A stretch of 64,000 nucleotides of DNA from CAVWGP01 sp963754645. GTDB taxonomy: Bacteria > Pseudomonadota > Alphaproteobacteria > Bin65. How positions within the stretch are numbered: position 1 is the first letter of the stretch; every line of letters starts with the position of its first letter. Where the stretch lies: NCBI GenBank assembly GCA_963754645.1, contig CAVWGP010000001.1, forward strand, positions 625,565 to 689,564. Direction: 5' to 3'. The notes under the pieces are model-generated. The model saw only the letters and a program-made list of their open reading frames with translations. It was not told the DNA's origin and searched no databases. Below, one piece after another: positions 43,354 to 53,373 of the stretch. The position numbers and the translations under genes were made by a program.

Positions 43354-44089
43354 CGCGGCAAGCATCTCCCCTGCCCTCTCGGCCCGCGATATCACCCACC
43401 GCTATGGCGGCGTGCTGGCCCTCAGCGACGTTTCGCTCGAGATCGCGCGCGGCAGCTTCGTCGCCGTGCTGGGCGCGAACGGTGCTGGCAAATCGACCTT
43501 GGCCTACATTCTCGCGGGCTTGCTGGCGCCGACCAAGGGCAGCGTCAGCGCCGGCGGCCGATCCGCCGCTGGCTACGACGCCGGGCCGACCAGTCGCGTG
43601 CGGCTCGTACCCGAAGGCCGGCGGCTGTTCGGCCAGCTCACGGTGGCGGAGAACTTGCTGCTCGGCGGATACGGCGCCGGCGCGTCCGAGGCCGAGATCA
43701 AGGCGCGGATGCCGGCGGTGCTCGAGGGATTGCCGAAGGCGATTCGCGACGAGCCGTCGCGAATCGCCGCGACTCTATCCGGCGGCGAACAGCAGATGTT
43801 GGCGATCGGCCGCGCGCTGATGGCCGAGCCCGAAACGCTCATCATCGACGAGCCGTCGATGGGACTCGCGCCGATCCTGATCGCGCAGGTTTATGCGGTG
43901 CTATCAAAGCTGCACAAATCGGGCGTCACGATCGTGCTGCTCGAGCAGATGGCGACCCATGCGGTGCGGCATTCGGACTCGCTCCTCATTCTCGAGCGCG
44001 GCCGCCTAGTCTATACCGGCTCGCCGCACGGCGATGCCGCCAGCGCGGCGCTGACGGAGGGCTATACTGGCGGAGGATCGCCGCGATGA
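43340..44089 (+). CDS. livF: branched-chain amino acid-type ABC ATPase LivF
   Basis: 249-aa second ATPase of the Liv system. Walker A LGANGAGKSTLAYILAGLL near residues 43-61, VPEGRRLFGQLTVAENLLLG near 89-108, signature LSGGEQQMLAIGRALM, Walker B LIIDEPSMGLAP. It overlaps the LivM-G gene by 14 nt. A second in-frame ATG two codons in is an alternative start. Confidence 0.93.
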   Translation: MRMPSAASISPALSARDITHRYGGVLALSDVSLEIARGSFVAVLGANGAGKSTLAYILAGLLAPTKGSVSAGGRSAAGYDAGPTSRVRLVPEGRRLFGQLTVAENLLLGGYGAGASEAEIKARMPAVLEGLPKAIRDEPSRIAATLSGGEQQMLAIGRALMAEPETLIIDEPSMGLAPILIAQVYAVLSKLHKSGVTIVLLEQMATHAVRHSDSLLILERGRLVYTGSPHGDAASAALTEGYTGGGSPR

Positions 44090-45426
44090 CGGCGAAGCAC
44101 GACCGGATCGAGTGCGACCTTCTCGTCCTCGGCTCGGGCATGGCCGGCATGACAGCCGCCGCGCGGGCGGCCGAAGGTGGCGCTCGCGTCATCGTCGTCG
44201 AGAAGGCGCATGAGACCGGCGGCTCGGCCGCGCTTTCCGGCGGCTATCTATGGACCGCGACCTCGCTGAGCCACATGGCCTATCACGATGACGGCGATCC
44301 GCGGCTGCACGCCGTTGTGATCGAAGAGTTTCCCGAAGTGATGGGATGGCTCCGGCAACGCGGCCTCGACATTCAACCGCCGCAGCGCGTGCTGTTCGGC
44401 CGCGGCTACCAGATCGACATCCTCGGCCATCTCCAGCAATGCGCGCTTTCGATCGAGAAGGCCGGGGGCCATATCGTCCGCGGCACCGAGACCGTGGCGC
44501 TCCTCAAGCACAACCGCCGCGTGACCGGCGCGCTTACGCGGCATGCCGATGGCGAGGTCGAGGTCGGCGCCGGCGCAATTCTCCTGGCCACGGGCGGATT
44601 CCAGGGCTCGCCGGATCTCCGCGCCGAGCTGATCCATCCGGCCGCGCGCAACATGATCCTGCGCTCGAACACGAGCAGCGCCGGCGACGGGCTGAGGCTG
44701 GGCGTCGCGGCCGGCGGCGCCTATGCCGGGCCCAATCCGGGTTTCTACGGCCATCTTCTCGCCTGTCCGGTCAAGGCGGCGACGGCGTCGGATTTCGTCG
44801 TCTTCACGCAATATCACAGCGACCATTCTTTGCTGCTCAACCGCGAGGGCCGGCGTTTTGTCGATGAATGCCGCGCCGACCACACGAGCACACAGAAAAC
44901 GCTGCGCCAAACCGAGGCGCGCGCGCTGCTGTTCTGGGACTCGCGCGTGCAGGACGAGATCGCGCTGCAGCCGCCGGTGGCCGGAGCCGCGCCGCTCAAC
45001 CGCTACGAGCTCGCGATCGCGGCCGGCGCGCGCGGCGCCAAGCTTGCCCGTATCGGCGACGTCGCGGCTGCCGCCTCGCGATGGGGATACGACGGCGCGC
45101 AATGCGTCGCGACGATCGAAGCATACAATGCCGCCATGCGTACCGCGCCCGAGGCACTGCATCCGCCGCGCGTCGACAATGCGGTCGCCCTCGTCCGCGC
45201 GCCGTTCTACTTGCTCGAAGTGCAGCCCGCGATCACCTTTACCTTCGGCGGTCTCGGGGTGGATTCTGAGGCGCGGGTGCTCGACCCAGCGGGCGAGGCC
45301 GTTTCCGGACTTTTGGCTGCTGGCGCCGATGTCGGCAATGTTTATCGCGGCGGCTATTGCGGCGGGCTCTCGCTCGCAGCGGGTTTTGCCTTCCGCGCCA
45401 TGCGAACGCTGGGCTACGCCCGATGA
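44086..45426 (+). CDS. FAD-dependent oxidoreductase, fumarate reductase/3-ketosteroid dehydrogenase-like
   Basis: 446-aa FAD_binding_2 flavoprotein coupled to livF by an ATGA overlap. The N-terminal motif DLLVLGSGMAGMTAAARAAE is near residues 11-30, followed by EKAHETGGSAALSGGYLW. ILLATGGFQGSPDLRAEL near 165-182 and FTFGGLGVDSEARVLD near 385-400 complete the flavin-domain pattern. Family members reduce or dehydrogenate a C=C bond next to a carbonyl. Being in the same transcript as the Liv transporter, it likely acts on the imported compound. Confidence 0.88.
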   Translation: MTAKHDRIECDLLVLGSGMAGMTAAARAAEGGARVIVVEKAHETGGSAALSGGYLWTATSLSHMAYHDDGDPRLHAVVIEEFPEVMGWLRQRGLDIQPPQRVLFGRGYQIDILGHLQQCALSIEKAGGHIVRGTETVALLKHNRRVTGALTRHADGEVEVGAGAILLATGGFQGSPDLRAELIHPAARNMILRSNTSSAGDGLRLGVAAGGAYAGPNPGFYGHLLACPVKAATASDFVVFTQYHSDHSLLLNREGRRFVDECRADHTSTQKTLRQTEARALLFWDSRVQDEIALQPPVAGAAPLNRYELAIAAGARGAKLARIGDVAAAASRWGYDGAQCVATIEAYNAAMRTAPEALHPPRVDNAVALVRAPFYLLEVQPAITFTFGGLGVDSEARVLDPAGEAVSGLLAAGADVGNVYRGGYCGGLSLAAGFAFRAMRTLGYAR

Positions 45427-45465
45427 GTTTTGCACCATCCTATTTCGTTGATGGAGGATTTTTTC

Positions 45466-46357
45466 ATGAAGGAACTAAAGGACCGCGTCGCCGTCATCAC
45501 GGGCGCTGCCAGCGGAATCGGCCTCGCCTTCGCCGAGCGCTTCGCCAAGGAAGGCATGAAGCTCGTCCTAGCCGATATCGAGGAGCCGCGCCTCAACGAG
45601 GTGGTCGCGTCCTTCAAGGCCAGGAAGATTCCTGTTGCGGCCATGACGCTCGACGTCTCGGACCCCGCGGCGGTGGAAGCGCTGGCCAAGCTCGCCTACG
45701 GCACGTTCGGGGCGACGCATTTGCTTTGCAACAATGCCGGCGTCGTGCCCGCGGGTCGCTTCCGCCCGGTCTGGGAATACCCGATCGAGGACTGGAAATG
45801 GGCTTTCGACGTCAACATGATGGGCGTCGTGCACGGACTCAGGAGCTTCATCCCCCGCATGCTCGCGGGCCAGGCGGAGGGCCACGTCGTCAACACGTCC
45901 TCCATCGCCGGCCTGATCAGCGGATCGGCAACGCCGGTCTATAGCGCGGCCAAGCACGCCGTTGTGCGGATTTCCGAGGCGCTCTACGCTTCGCTCGTGC
46001 AGGCCGGCGCGTCCATCGGCGTTACGGTTCTTTGCCCCGGCGTGGTGCAGACGAGAATTCTATGAATCGGAGCGCAACCGACCCGAGGGGCTTGTGCCGC
46101 CCGGCGGCATCGGCGAGGAGCGAAAGGACATCCACGACGCCATGGTGAATTTAAGGCCCGGCGGGCTGGGGTCGGACGGCGTCGCCGACATGGTCCATCG
46201 GGCGATCCTTGAGAACCGGTTTTATGTCCTGACCACGGACGCCTTCGACGACGGGATCCGCGAGCGGTTCGAGAGCATTCTCGCGCGGCGCAATCCGAAT
46301 TTCCCGGACCTCCTCGCGCTGTCGCAAAAGGAGAGCGCGCAGCGGCTGAAGCGTTAG
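45466..46357 (+). pseudogene. SDR-family oxidoreductase with a single frameshift
   Basis: The first frame (start ATG 45466) has the SDR motifs VAVITGAASGIGLAFAERFA, CNNAGVV, NTSSIAGL and YSAAKHA, then stops at 46065 after VVQTRIL. Reading one base later from about 46060 gives YESERNRPEGLVPPGG and continues to a natural C-terminus at 46357 (296 aa in all). An extra C near 46060 explains the break. All catalytic residues precede the shift, but the substrate-binding C-terminal part would be lost. Sequence error or recent mutation are both possible. Confidence 0.85.
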
Positions 46358-46363
46358 TCTGCT

Positions 46364-47365
46364 TCAGACCTTGACCATGGCCTTTCCGACATGTGTGCCA
46401 GCCAGCATTTCGACGAAAGCCTGCGGCGTGTTCTCGATGCCGTCGGTGATATGCTCAGCGTGCTTCAGCCAGCCTTCGGCTTCCCAGGCCAGCGCCTGAT
46501 CGACGAATTGCGGGATGCGATCAAAATAGCGCGAGGCGCGAAATCCTTCGATGCGCAGCGCCTTGTAAACCGTCGGCCATAGGCTGGGCCCGTCGCGCCA
46601 ACCCGACGCCGAGTATTCCGCCACCAGGCCGCAGATCGCGACCCGTCCGAAGGGATTCATGCGCGCGAAAACGGCGCGCAGGATATCGCCACCGACATTC
46701 TCGAAATCGACATCGATGCCGCTCGGGCAGGCTGCATCGAGGCGGACCGGGAAGTCCGGGGCGCGGTAGTCGATGCAGGCGTCGTAACCGAGCTGCTCGA
46801 CGGCATGGCGGCATTTCGCTTCCCCGCCCGCGATGCCCACCGCGCGGGCGCCCATGATCTTCGCGATCTGGCCGGCCGCAGCGCCCGTAGCGCCGGTCGC
46901 CGCCGAAACGACGACGGTCTCGCCGGCTTGCGGCCGGCCGATCTCGACGAGGCCGATCCAGGCTGTGAAGGACGAGAGGCCGAGGAGGCTCAGCCACTTC
47001 GGCAGCGGCGCGCGCGCCGGATCGATGCGGCGGAGATCTGCGGCGTTCATAACCGCATGGCTCTGCCAACCCAGGAAGCCGAAGACATGGTCGCCGGCCG
47101 CGAACTGCGCGCTGCGCGAGAGAGTGACAACGCCGATGGCGGGCGACGGAATTACCGCACCCAGCGGGATGGCGCCCGCATAGTCCGACACCGCATTCAT
47201 CCGCGGTCGCAGCGCCGGATCGAGCGATAGGTACAAGACCTCGACCAGAACTTCGCCCTCCGCGGGCAGGGCCAGGGCCGCGCGAACGACCTCAAAGTTT
47301 GCCGCCACCGGCGCGCCGGATGGACGGCTCTTGAGACGAATTTGAATGACGTCATTGCCGGCCAT
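46364..47365 (-). CDS. NADP-dependent oxidoreductase, zinc-free MDR family (CurA/PTGR-like)
   Basis: 333-aa medium-chain reductase. The N-terminal block LYLSLDPALRPRMN near residues 44-57 and the nucleotide-binding VVSAATGATGAAAGQIAKIM near 151-170 are typical; no catalytic zinc ligands are present. YFDRIPQFVDQ near 281-291 and a C-terminal GTHVGKAMVKV complete it. Such enzymes reduce alpha,beta-unsaturated ketones or acids. Last gene of the minus-strand operon that begins with MaoC at 53220; its start overlaps the end of the broken GMC gene. Confidence 0.92.
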   Translation of the reverse strand: MAGNDVIQIRLKSRPSGAPVAANFEVVRAALALPAEGEVLVEVLYLSLDPALRPRMNAVSDYAGAIPLGAVIPSPAIGVVTLSRSAQFAAGDHVFGFLGWQSHAVMNAADLRRIDPARAPLPKWLSLLGLSSFTAWIGLVEIGRPQAGETVVVSAATGATGAAAGQIAKIMGARAVGIAGGEAKCRHAVEQLGYDACIDYRAPDFPVRLDAACPSGIDVDFENVGGDILRAVFARMNPFGRVAICGLVAEYSASGWRDGPSLWPTVYKALRIEGFRASRYFDRIPQFVDQALAWEAEGWLKHAEHITDGIENTPQAFVEMLAGTHVGKAMVKV

Positions 47366-49008
47366 TGTCAGCTCCCGTTCCGCGAATGTTCGTCGCCGCC
47401 AGAGTTTGCCCCAGGATCATGTCCGCCGCCTTCTCGGCAATCATCAGCGTGGCCGCGGCGGTGTTGGCGGAAACCAGCGTCGGCATGACCGATGCGTCGA
47501 CCATGCTGCAGGCCTTCGATGCCGTGCACGCGAAGCTCGCGATCGACCACCGCCAATGGGTCGCTCGCCGGACCCATCTTGCAGGTGCCGACGGGATGGA
47601 ATGCCGTGCTGCCGAAGGCCCGCGCAAAGTCTTGCCAATCGGCATCGCTCTGCACGGCCGCGCCGGGCAGGCGTCTCAGCCTCGATCATCTCGGCCATCG
47701 CGGGCGAAGAGACGATGCGCCGCACGGCCATGAGGGCCGCCACGGTCACGCTCACGTCGCGCTCGTCGGCAAGGTAGTTCGGCTGGATCAAGCGGCGGTG
47801 CCGCGGGATCGGCCGTAGCGATGCGCACATGGCCGCGGCTGTGCGGCCGCAGGGCGCAAGTCGCGGCGCTGACACCGGGGTAATCGTCGAGCCGGCCGAT
47901 CACGCCGAGCTTGTAGCTGCCGGGCGCGTAGACGACGAAGTAGTCCGGGCGCGTCATTTCGGCATCGGTCTTGCCGAAAACATGAAGATGGCCGGGGCTC
48001 ATGCCGAGCACGCTCGGCCTTCCGACGAGCCAGCGAAAGACTTCGCGTGCGAAGCCGCCAGCCCTGCACGCGCGCGTTGATCCCGTCCATGCCACGCTTG
48101 CCCCGCGCCGTCAGCCGCACGCCATAGTGATCCTGCAGGTTTTCGCCGACGCCGACGAGCGGCAGCAGGACGAGAATGCCGTGACGCCCGAGCAATGCGG
48201 GCGGGCCGATGCCGGAGAGCTGCAACAGCTTCGGCGAATTCACCGTTCCGGCGCACAGAATAACCTCGCGGCGTGCGTGGATCGTCACTTCCGCGCCGTC
48301 GCGGGCCCGGCACAGGACGCCGACGGCCTTTCGGCCGTCGAACAGCAGACGCGAGACGCAGTGCCGGGTGCGCACGCTAACGCCCATTTTCCGCGCCGGA
48401 TGCAGGAAGGCATGCGCGGCGCTGACGCGCCAGCCGCGCTCGATCGTCGCTTGCGTCCAGGCGACGCCGAACTGCGTCGCGCCGTTGTAGTCGGGATTTA
48501 ACGGCAGGCCTTGCGCCTCAGCCGCGCGGATGAAGGCAAGATTGGCGGGAATCGGCAGGCGGTTCGTCGAGACCGGAAGGGCGCCGCGCGTGCCGCGCAA
48601 CGCCAGGTCCGCCGCACCGATGCGCCGTTCGGTGCGCTTGAAATAGCCGAGCACGTCCGCGTAGGCCCAGCCCGGATTGCCGGCCGCCGCCCAGCCGTCG
48701 AAATCCTCGGCTTGGCCGCGATTGTAAATCGCGCCGTTGATGGCGCTTGTGCCGCCCAGCACCTTGCCCTGCGGCAGTCGCAGAGAGCGGCCATTGGTTC
48801 CCGGCGAAGGCTCGGTCGTGAACGGCCAGGTGACGCGCGTGTCGGCAAGGGTTTTCAAGAAGCCTGCCGGAATTCGCAGCCATGGATTGCGATCCTCCGG
48901 CCCTGCTTCCACGACACAGACCGAGTTTCGCCCCGCTTCCGCGAGGCGCAGCGCCAGGAGCGAGCCGGCAGTTCCGGCCCCGACGATGATGTAGTCGAAA
49001 GCAGCCAA
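47352..49008 (-). pseudogene. GMC-family (choline dehydrogenase-like) oxidoreductase with about four frameshifts
   Basis: The frame from 49008 gives FDYIIVGAGTAGSLLALRLA, then LRLPQGKVLGGTSAINGAIY and REVILCAGTVNSPKLLQLSG, a classic GMC N-terminal half. It then moves between frames: near 48064 (to VFRWLVGRPSVLGMSPGHLH), near 47789 (to LIQPNYLADERDVSVTVAAL), near 47665 (to FARAFGSTAFHPVGTCKMGP, with the active-site His) and near 47507 (to VMPTLVSANTAAATLMIAEK). The pieces tile a normal protein of about 550 aa. All motifs are preserved, so clustered base errors are as likely as true decay. Family members oxidise alcohols with FAD. Confidence 0.88.
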
Positions 49009-49012
49009 TCCC

Positions 49013-49447
49013 TCAGCCCAGCGCGCGCTGCAGCGCGGCGGCGATATCGCGCCGCGCGAACAACCAGCCGCGCCTTGGGTCGCGGACGAAGGTGTCGCGG
49101 TAATCGACGAGAAACTGCGGCGGCTCGAACAGCGCCGGCGCCTTGCCGCGCGCGTTCAGCACGCGATAGGCGATCGTGTAGCAGAAGCCGGTCGCGCGAT
49201 TGTCGTCGAGCACATCAATGACGATGTTGCTGACGAGGTGGCGGCAGATCATGGTCGGGTCGCGCGCTTCCAACCCGGCGCGGATGCCGGCGAGACCCTT
49301 CCATTCCTTGCCCAGGACATTCCACACCGCATCCTCGGTCCACAGCTCCATGAATCCGTCATAGTCGTAGGCGTCGATGCGATTGGCATAAACTTTGACG
49401 AGCCGCTCGCAGGCGCGCTCGATTTCCATCCGCGTGAGCGTATCCAT
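49013..49447 (-). CDS. SnoaL-like / NTF2-fold protein
   Basis: 144-aa protein with the SnoaL-type fold: a helix ERACERLVKVYANRIDAYDY followed by DGFMELWTEDAVWNVLGKEW. GGAG precedes the ATG at 49447. Such domains act as small isomerases, dehydratases or hydroxylase beta-like subunits. It lies between the CoA-transferase genes and the GMC oxidoreductase in one operon. A similar NTF2-fold gene is at 57489 under another copy of the shared operator. Confidence 0.85.
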   Translation of the reverse strand: MDTLTRMEIERACERLVKVYANRIDAYDYDGFMELWTEDAVWNVLGKEWKGLAGIRAGLEARDPTMICRHLVSNIVIDVLDDNRATGFCYTIAYRVLNARGKAPALFEPPQFLVDYRDTFVRDPRRGWLFARRDIAAALQRALG

Positions 49448-49460
49448 GTCGATCTCCGAA

Positions 49461-50276
49461 TTAGCGGCGCGCGACGCGCTGGTTGGCGGGGACAAGGTGC
49501 TCGCCGACGAGCCGCGCCTCGGCCTCGTAGATGCGTTCGAACGCGTCGAGCATCTCCTTCCGGCCCGCGATGAAGTCGAGATCGCGCAGGCCTAGGGGAT
49601 CGATCCGCTCCAGCAGCGCAACGGCCTCGGGCGGCGGGTCCTCGATGAACGTAAGGTTTTCGGCGATATCGAATGCGAAGCCCGTGCGCTCCGCGACGGC
49701 GGCGGCGCTGGTATCGGGGGCGATCGATTCCAGCCGCCAGCTTCCAGTAGCCCTGTTCCAACGCATGACGCAAAGTTCCGTGAACAGCATCGGCGCTTCG
49801 GCGCGGTAGGCCGCCGCCGTCGAGATGAAATCGACTCTCTCGACAAGCTGCCGCCGATTGTGCGCGGGCAGGACGAAATGAACGGCGCGGGCATCGGGAA
49901 GGCCGCGCGCGCCGCCGAAAGAAACCTTCGGCTTCGCATGCTCGCCGACTGTCGAGAGATTGGCGTTGGCAAGGCCGTCGACTTGCGCCGGCGTCGCCAT
50001 CAGCGCATGCGGCTCGGCGAGCGTATCGAAGACGCCGGGCAGATCGACATGGGCGTGCGGGCGCTGGTTGAATAGCCAATGCCGCGCGTGCATCGACAGG
50101 ATGCCGCGGAGATCGTAGGCGCCGCCCCGCCCGCATTGATAGAGCGTCGAGCCGAACATCTCTTGCGCCAGCCGTATGCCGGCAACGGCGCAAGACGAAG
50201 CGGCGAACAGCGTTCCGCCCGGGATGCGTTGCGCGTGGCGGGCAATGGTCCAGCAGAGGCGATCCGCCTTGCGCAT
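49461..50276 (-). CDS. CoA-transferase beta subunit (IpdB/GctB-like)
   Basis: 271-aa beta-type CoA-transferase subunit. ATG 50276 follows the alpha-subunit stop by two bases. Landmarks: AGIRLAQEMFGSTLYQCGRG near residues 32-51, GGARGLPDARAVHFVLPAHN near 122-141 and the late WRLESIAPDTSAAAV. It pairs with the alpha-like subunit directly upstream. Some homologues of this pair are hydrolases rather than transferases (IpdAB of steroid-ring degradation opens a cyclic CoA ester), so the reaction is not certain. Confidence 0.85.
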   Translation of the reverse strand: MRKADRLCWTIARHAQRIPGGTLFAASSCAVAGIRLAQEMFGSTLYQCGRGGAYDLRGILSMHARHWLFNQRPHAHVDLPGVFDTLAEPHALMATPAQVDGLANANLSTVGEHAKPKVSFGGARGLPDARAVHFVLPAHNRRQLVERVDFISTAAAYRAEAPMLFTELCVMRWNRATGSWRLESIAPDTSAAAVAERTGFAFDIAENLTFIEDPPPEAVALLERIDPLGLRDLDFIAGRKEMLDAFERIYEAEARLVGEHLVPANQRVARR

Positions 50277-50278
50277 GG

Positions 50279-51139
50279 TCAAGCCTCTCCCGCGGGGCGA
50301 TAGCGAAGATCGGGCAGATGCGCGAGGACGGCGCGGATCATCTCTGCCGGTGGCCTCTTCCCTTCTGCGCTCGCCTCGCAATACGCGCGGATCGGCGGCA
50401 GATCGATCATGTAGCTCGGCAGGCAACTGCCCGGAAGCGCGCCGTGCGGCGCGACGACAACGGCATCGACGTAGCTCGCGAGGAGGTGCACGTCGCGATG
50501 ACGCTTTTCGAGCTCGGCGTTGTCCATCAGCCGCTCCGCCGACAGGACGACTTTGCCCGCGGCGCGCGCCAGGATCGCGTCGAGATAGGGATCGCCCAGG
50601 GCGACGGCCCAACCATCGGGATGGGCGGCTTCGGCATGCAGGATGGCGAGGTCGATCCGCGGCGCGCGCGCCACCACGGCCTCGCCGTCCCCGAAAGGCG
50701 AGGCCGCGAGCTTGAGGTTCGGATTGACCTTCAATAGATCCGAGCGCGGGTCCATCGGCACGGCCACGAATGCCGCGCCGTCGGCGGCTGCGCGCCAAGC
50801 ATGGAGCTGCGACAGTTCGGACCACTCCTCGAATACGATCCGCCCCGCTTCCCGAGCGGCCCGGAACAGAGGCGCCAGCCCGAATTGGTCGAGGCCGACA
50901 TGGCACGAGGATATGCGCCGGACTTTGCCGGCGGCGAGCAGGACTTCGATGTCGAAACCGCCGGCATAGGTTTCGATGGTGAGATCGCGCACCGGCGACG
51001 CGGCAATCGCGGCCACGAGCGCCATCGGCTTGCGATCGAGCCCAAAGCCGCCGATGCCGATGGCCATGCCGTCGTTCAGCTGACTTGTGAGGACCGACGC
51101 GTCCGCCGCGACCTTGCTTCGACCGACCGCGCTGCTCAT
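50279..51139 (-). CDS. CoA-transferase alpha subunit (IpdA/GctA-like)
   Basis: 286-aa alpha-type subunit. DGMAIGIGGFGLDRKPMALV near residues 23-42 is the typical glycine-rich start of the domain (a G-x-G-G-F-G pattern), and ERLMDNAELEKRHRDVHLL near 203-221 is a late family block. The start overlaps the AMP-ligase stop by 4 nt. The frame is open much further upstream, through the ligase, but that is an accidental read-through of the frameshifted ligase. Role: CoA transfer or ring hydrolysis of a CoA ester, together with the beta subunit. Confidence 0.86.
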   Translation of the reverse strand: MSSAVGRSKVAADASVLTSQLNDGMAIGIGGFGLDRKPMALVAAIAASPVRDLTIETYAGGFDIEVLLAAGKVRRISSCHVGLDQFGLAPLFRAAREAGRIVFEEWSELSQLHAWRAAADGAAFVAVPMDPRSDLLKVNPNLKLAASPFGDGEAVVARAPRIDLAILHAEAAHPDGWAVALGDPYLDAILARAAGKVVLSAERLMDNAELEKRHRDVHLLASYVDAVVVAPHGALPGSCLPSYMIDLPPIRAYCEASAEGKRPPAEMIRAVLAHLPDLRYRPAGEA

Positions 51140-52768
51140 GAAGCCCTCCTGTCCCGTTCCGCGATGGCTTCGATCAGCGCCGGCTTTCTGACCTTCAGCG
51201 ACGGCGTCAGGGGAAATTCGGCGAACTGCTCGACGCGCTCCGGCCACATGTAGCGCGCAACGGCGCGCGATGCGAGGTGCTGGGTCAATGCGTCGAGCCC
51301 GATCGGCGCGCCGTCGCGGGTAATGACGCAGGCGCAGGCCCGTTCGCCAAGTCGCGCATCGGGCAGGCCGACGAGCGCTACGCGGCGGATATTGGCGTGC
51401 GTCATCAGCGCCGCTTCCACCTCGTTGGGGACGATCGTCACCGAGCCGCGGCGGATGATGTCTTTTTCGCGCGAAAGGAAGGTGAGATACCCGTCCTCGT
51501 CCAGCATACCGCGATCGCCGGTGCGAAAGAAGCCGTCGGCGGTGAACGCGGCGCGCGTCAGCTCCGGCGCGCGAAAATAGCCGAGGCAGCGGCTCGGACC
51601 GCGCACCAGAATGGCGCCGGCCTCGCCGGCGCGCGCTGGCTTTCCGTCGTCGCCAAGGATGAGGAGTTCGGTTCCGGGATAGGGCATGCCGTCGCGGTTC
51701 AGCGTCTTGGCCGGATCGTCCTTGGGCCCGCAGCTCGAATTCCCCAGGCATTCTGACATGCCGTAGCCGGGAAACGGATTCGGGCAGAGCCGCCGCCGGA
51801 TTTCGCTGCGGCGCTCGGGCGGCAGGCCGCCCATCGCCGCGCGGGTCAGGCTCGCGACGTTCCGACCGGTCGAGATCGGGACAGTTCAACAGGTCATGCG
51901 AATGCGTCGGCATGAAGAGGCCGTAGCTGATGCGGTGGCGGGCGATGAGGCTGAGCGCCTCGGCCGGATCCCAAGCCCGCATCAGCACCGAGGTCGCGCC
52001 GAGGAGCGGCCCCGCCAGCAGCCCGAAGACGATCGAGCCCACGAAGCCGAATTGAGCCGCGACAAGGCAGGTATCCCGGGCCGTGACGCCATGCATCGCC
52101 GCGCGCGCCTCGATGGCGTAACGCACGGTGTTCGAGGAATGCATGACGCCCTTCGGCGCGTCTGTCGTGCCCGAGGAATAGGTCAGCAAGGCGAGCCCGT
52201 CGGCATCGACCGGTTCGCGTGCCGTTTCGCGCCGCTGCAGCGATGTCCACGCGATGAGATCGGCGTCGGCGTCGGCAACTTCGTCCGACGCAATCACGTG
52301 ACGGACGCTGGCTGCGCGCCGGGCGCCCGCGATCGCGCGCGCCGCTTCCTTGGCCTCGCCGAGGGCGATGACAACCGCCGCGCCGGCGCTGTCAGCGGCG
52401 GCGCCGACTTGCGCCGCATCGAATTGCGGCGGCAGCGGCGCCATGACCGCCCCGGCCCAGACGCACGCGAAGAGCGCCAACGTCGATGAGATCGCGTTGC
52501 GCGCATGAATCACGACCACATCGCCGGGCCCGACACCGAGGCCCTTGAGACCGGCGCCGATCCCGGCCGCTCGGCTTGCAAGCTCGCCGAAGGTGAGTGT
52601 CTCGCCGCCATCGATCGACGCGATTTTTCGCGGATCGGCCACGACGCGTTTCAGAAAGGTCTCCCAAAGGTCTTCGCGCCGCCAATGGCCCTTCGTCGCA
52701 TACTCGACGCAGAGCGCCCGCGGCAGAGGGCAAATTCCCGGATCGATGCGAGGCGCAACCACGCTCAC
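51136..52768 (-). pseudogene. AMP-dependent acyl-CoA ligase with one frameshift
   Basis: ANL-family ligase starting at GTG 52768, which overlaps the MaoC stop (GTGA). The first frame has LALLTYSSGTTDAPKGVMHS (AMP-binding P-loop). Near 51862 one extra base shifts it; the second frame continues MGGLPPERRSEIRRR, GYGMSECLGNSS, FFRTGDRGMLDEDGYLTFLS and a C-terminal PLTPSLKVRKPAL with the usual late lysine. Conceptual length about 543 aa, complete. It would activate a carboxylic acid to its CoA ester. Only one base separates it from an intact gene. Confidence 0.88.
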
Positions 52769-53220
52769 CCCGTCGCGCCGCGCCTTGCGAGCACAAAAGT
52801 TTGGCGGCAGGTCAGCACCGTCTCGCGGTTCTGGTTCCGCCCTGTGAACGCCATGGCGACGATGCCCCGCCCCTTGCTCGAGATGTGCTTGTCGACGATC
52901 TCGACGGCGACGTAGATCGTGTCGCCGCAGAAAAGCGGCGCAGGCAGGCGGAACTCGTCCATGCCGAGATAGCCTTCGCCCGTTCCGGTGACCAGGCCGA
53001 GATGGGTGAAGAGACCAGTCATGATCGAATAAGTGAGGCCGCCCGGCACGGCGAGGCGCTTGTAGATCCACTTCTTCTCGTAGAATTCGCGATCGGAGAA
53101 CTGCGGCTCGAGGTTGCGCACAAGATTGAGGAACTGGACGATATCGGTCTCGGTGATCGTGCGGCCCAGCGTGTCGAACCGGTCGCCGACCTTGATATCC
53201 TCGTAATGCGAGCCAGCCAT
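52765..53220 (-). CDS. MaoC-like (R)-specific enoyl-CoA hydratase family protein
   Basis: 151-aa hot-dog-fold protein. YEDIKVGDRFDTLGRTITETD near the start and GGLTYSIMTGLFTHLGLVTG near residues 60-79 match MaoC dehydratases; the usual Asp-x-x-x-x-His pair is not obvious in this copy. First gene of the minus-strand operon MaoC - ligase - CoA transferase - NTF2 - GMC - MDR. Its promoter region contains one copy of the 16-bp palindrome (53349-53364), about 130 nt upstream. Confidence 0.85.
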   Translation of the reverse strand: MAGSHYEDIKVGDRFDTLGRTITETDIVQFLNLVRNLEPQFSDREFYEKKWIYKRLAVPGGLTYSIMTGLFTHLGLVTGTGEGYLGMDEFRLPAPLFCGDTIYVAVEIVDKHISSKGRGIVAMAFTGRNQNRETVLTCRQTFVLARRGATG

Positions 53221-53348
53221 TGATTCGCTCTGTCACGGGTCTAGGTCAGCGCCAGCCGGCCTGCGATCGCCGGAGAAAGTTGCGGCATTTGCTTCATCAT
53301 CATGCGCGAAACGCCGGATTGCATCAAAAGCAATCTAGCCAATTTTGT

Positions 53349-53364
53349 TCGACCGTCCAGTCGA
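53349..53364. promoter_or_regulatory. TetR-type operator candidate, site A
   Basis: TCGACCGTCCAGTCGA; in the complementary sense TCGACTGGACGGTCGA. It lies between the divergent MaoC operon (start 53220) and the YCII-like gene (start 53463), 10 nt before a TTGACA box. Differs from sites D and E only at one outer base. Confidence 0.65.
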
Positions 53365-53373
53365 TCTTCAATA

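Noticed and set aside
44248..45438. A 396-codon minus-strand frame opposite the flavoprotein
   Set aside because: Antisense shadow; the plus-strand product has FAD motifs and operon coupling.
50279..53236. A 985-codon open frame spanning MaoC, ligase and CoA transferase
   Set aside because: It joins an unrelated shadow of MaoC, the first part of the ligase, out-of-frame ligase sequence and the true CoA-transferase alpha chain. The ATGA and GTGA overlaps show separate genes; the read-through comes from the ligase frameshift and high GC.
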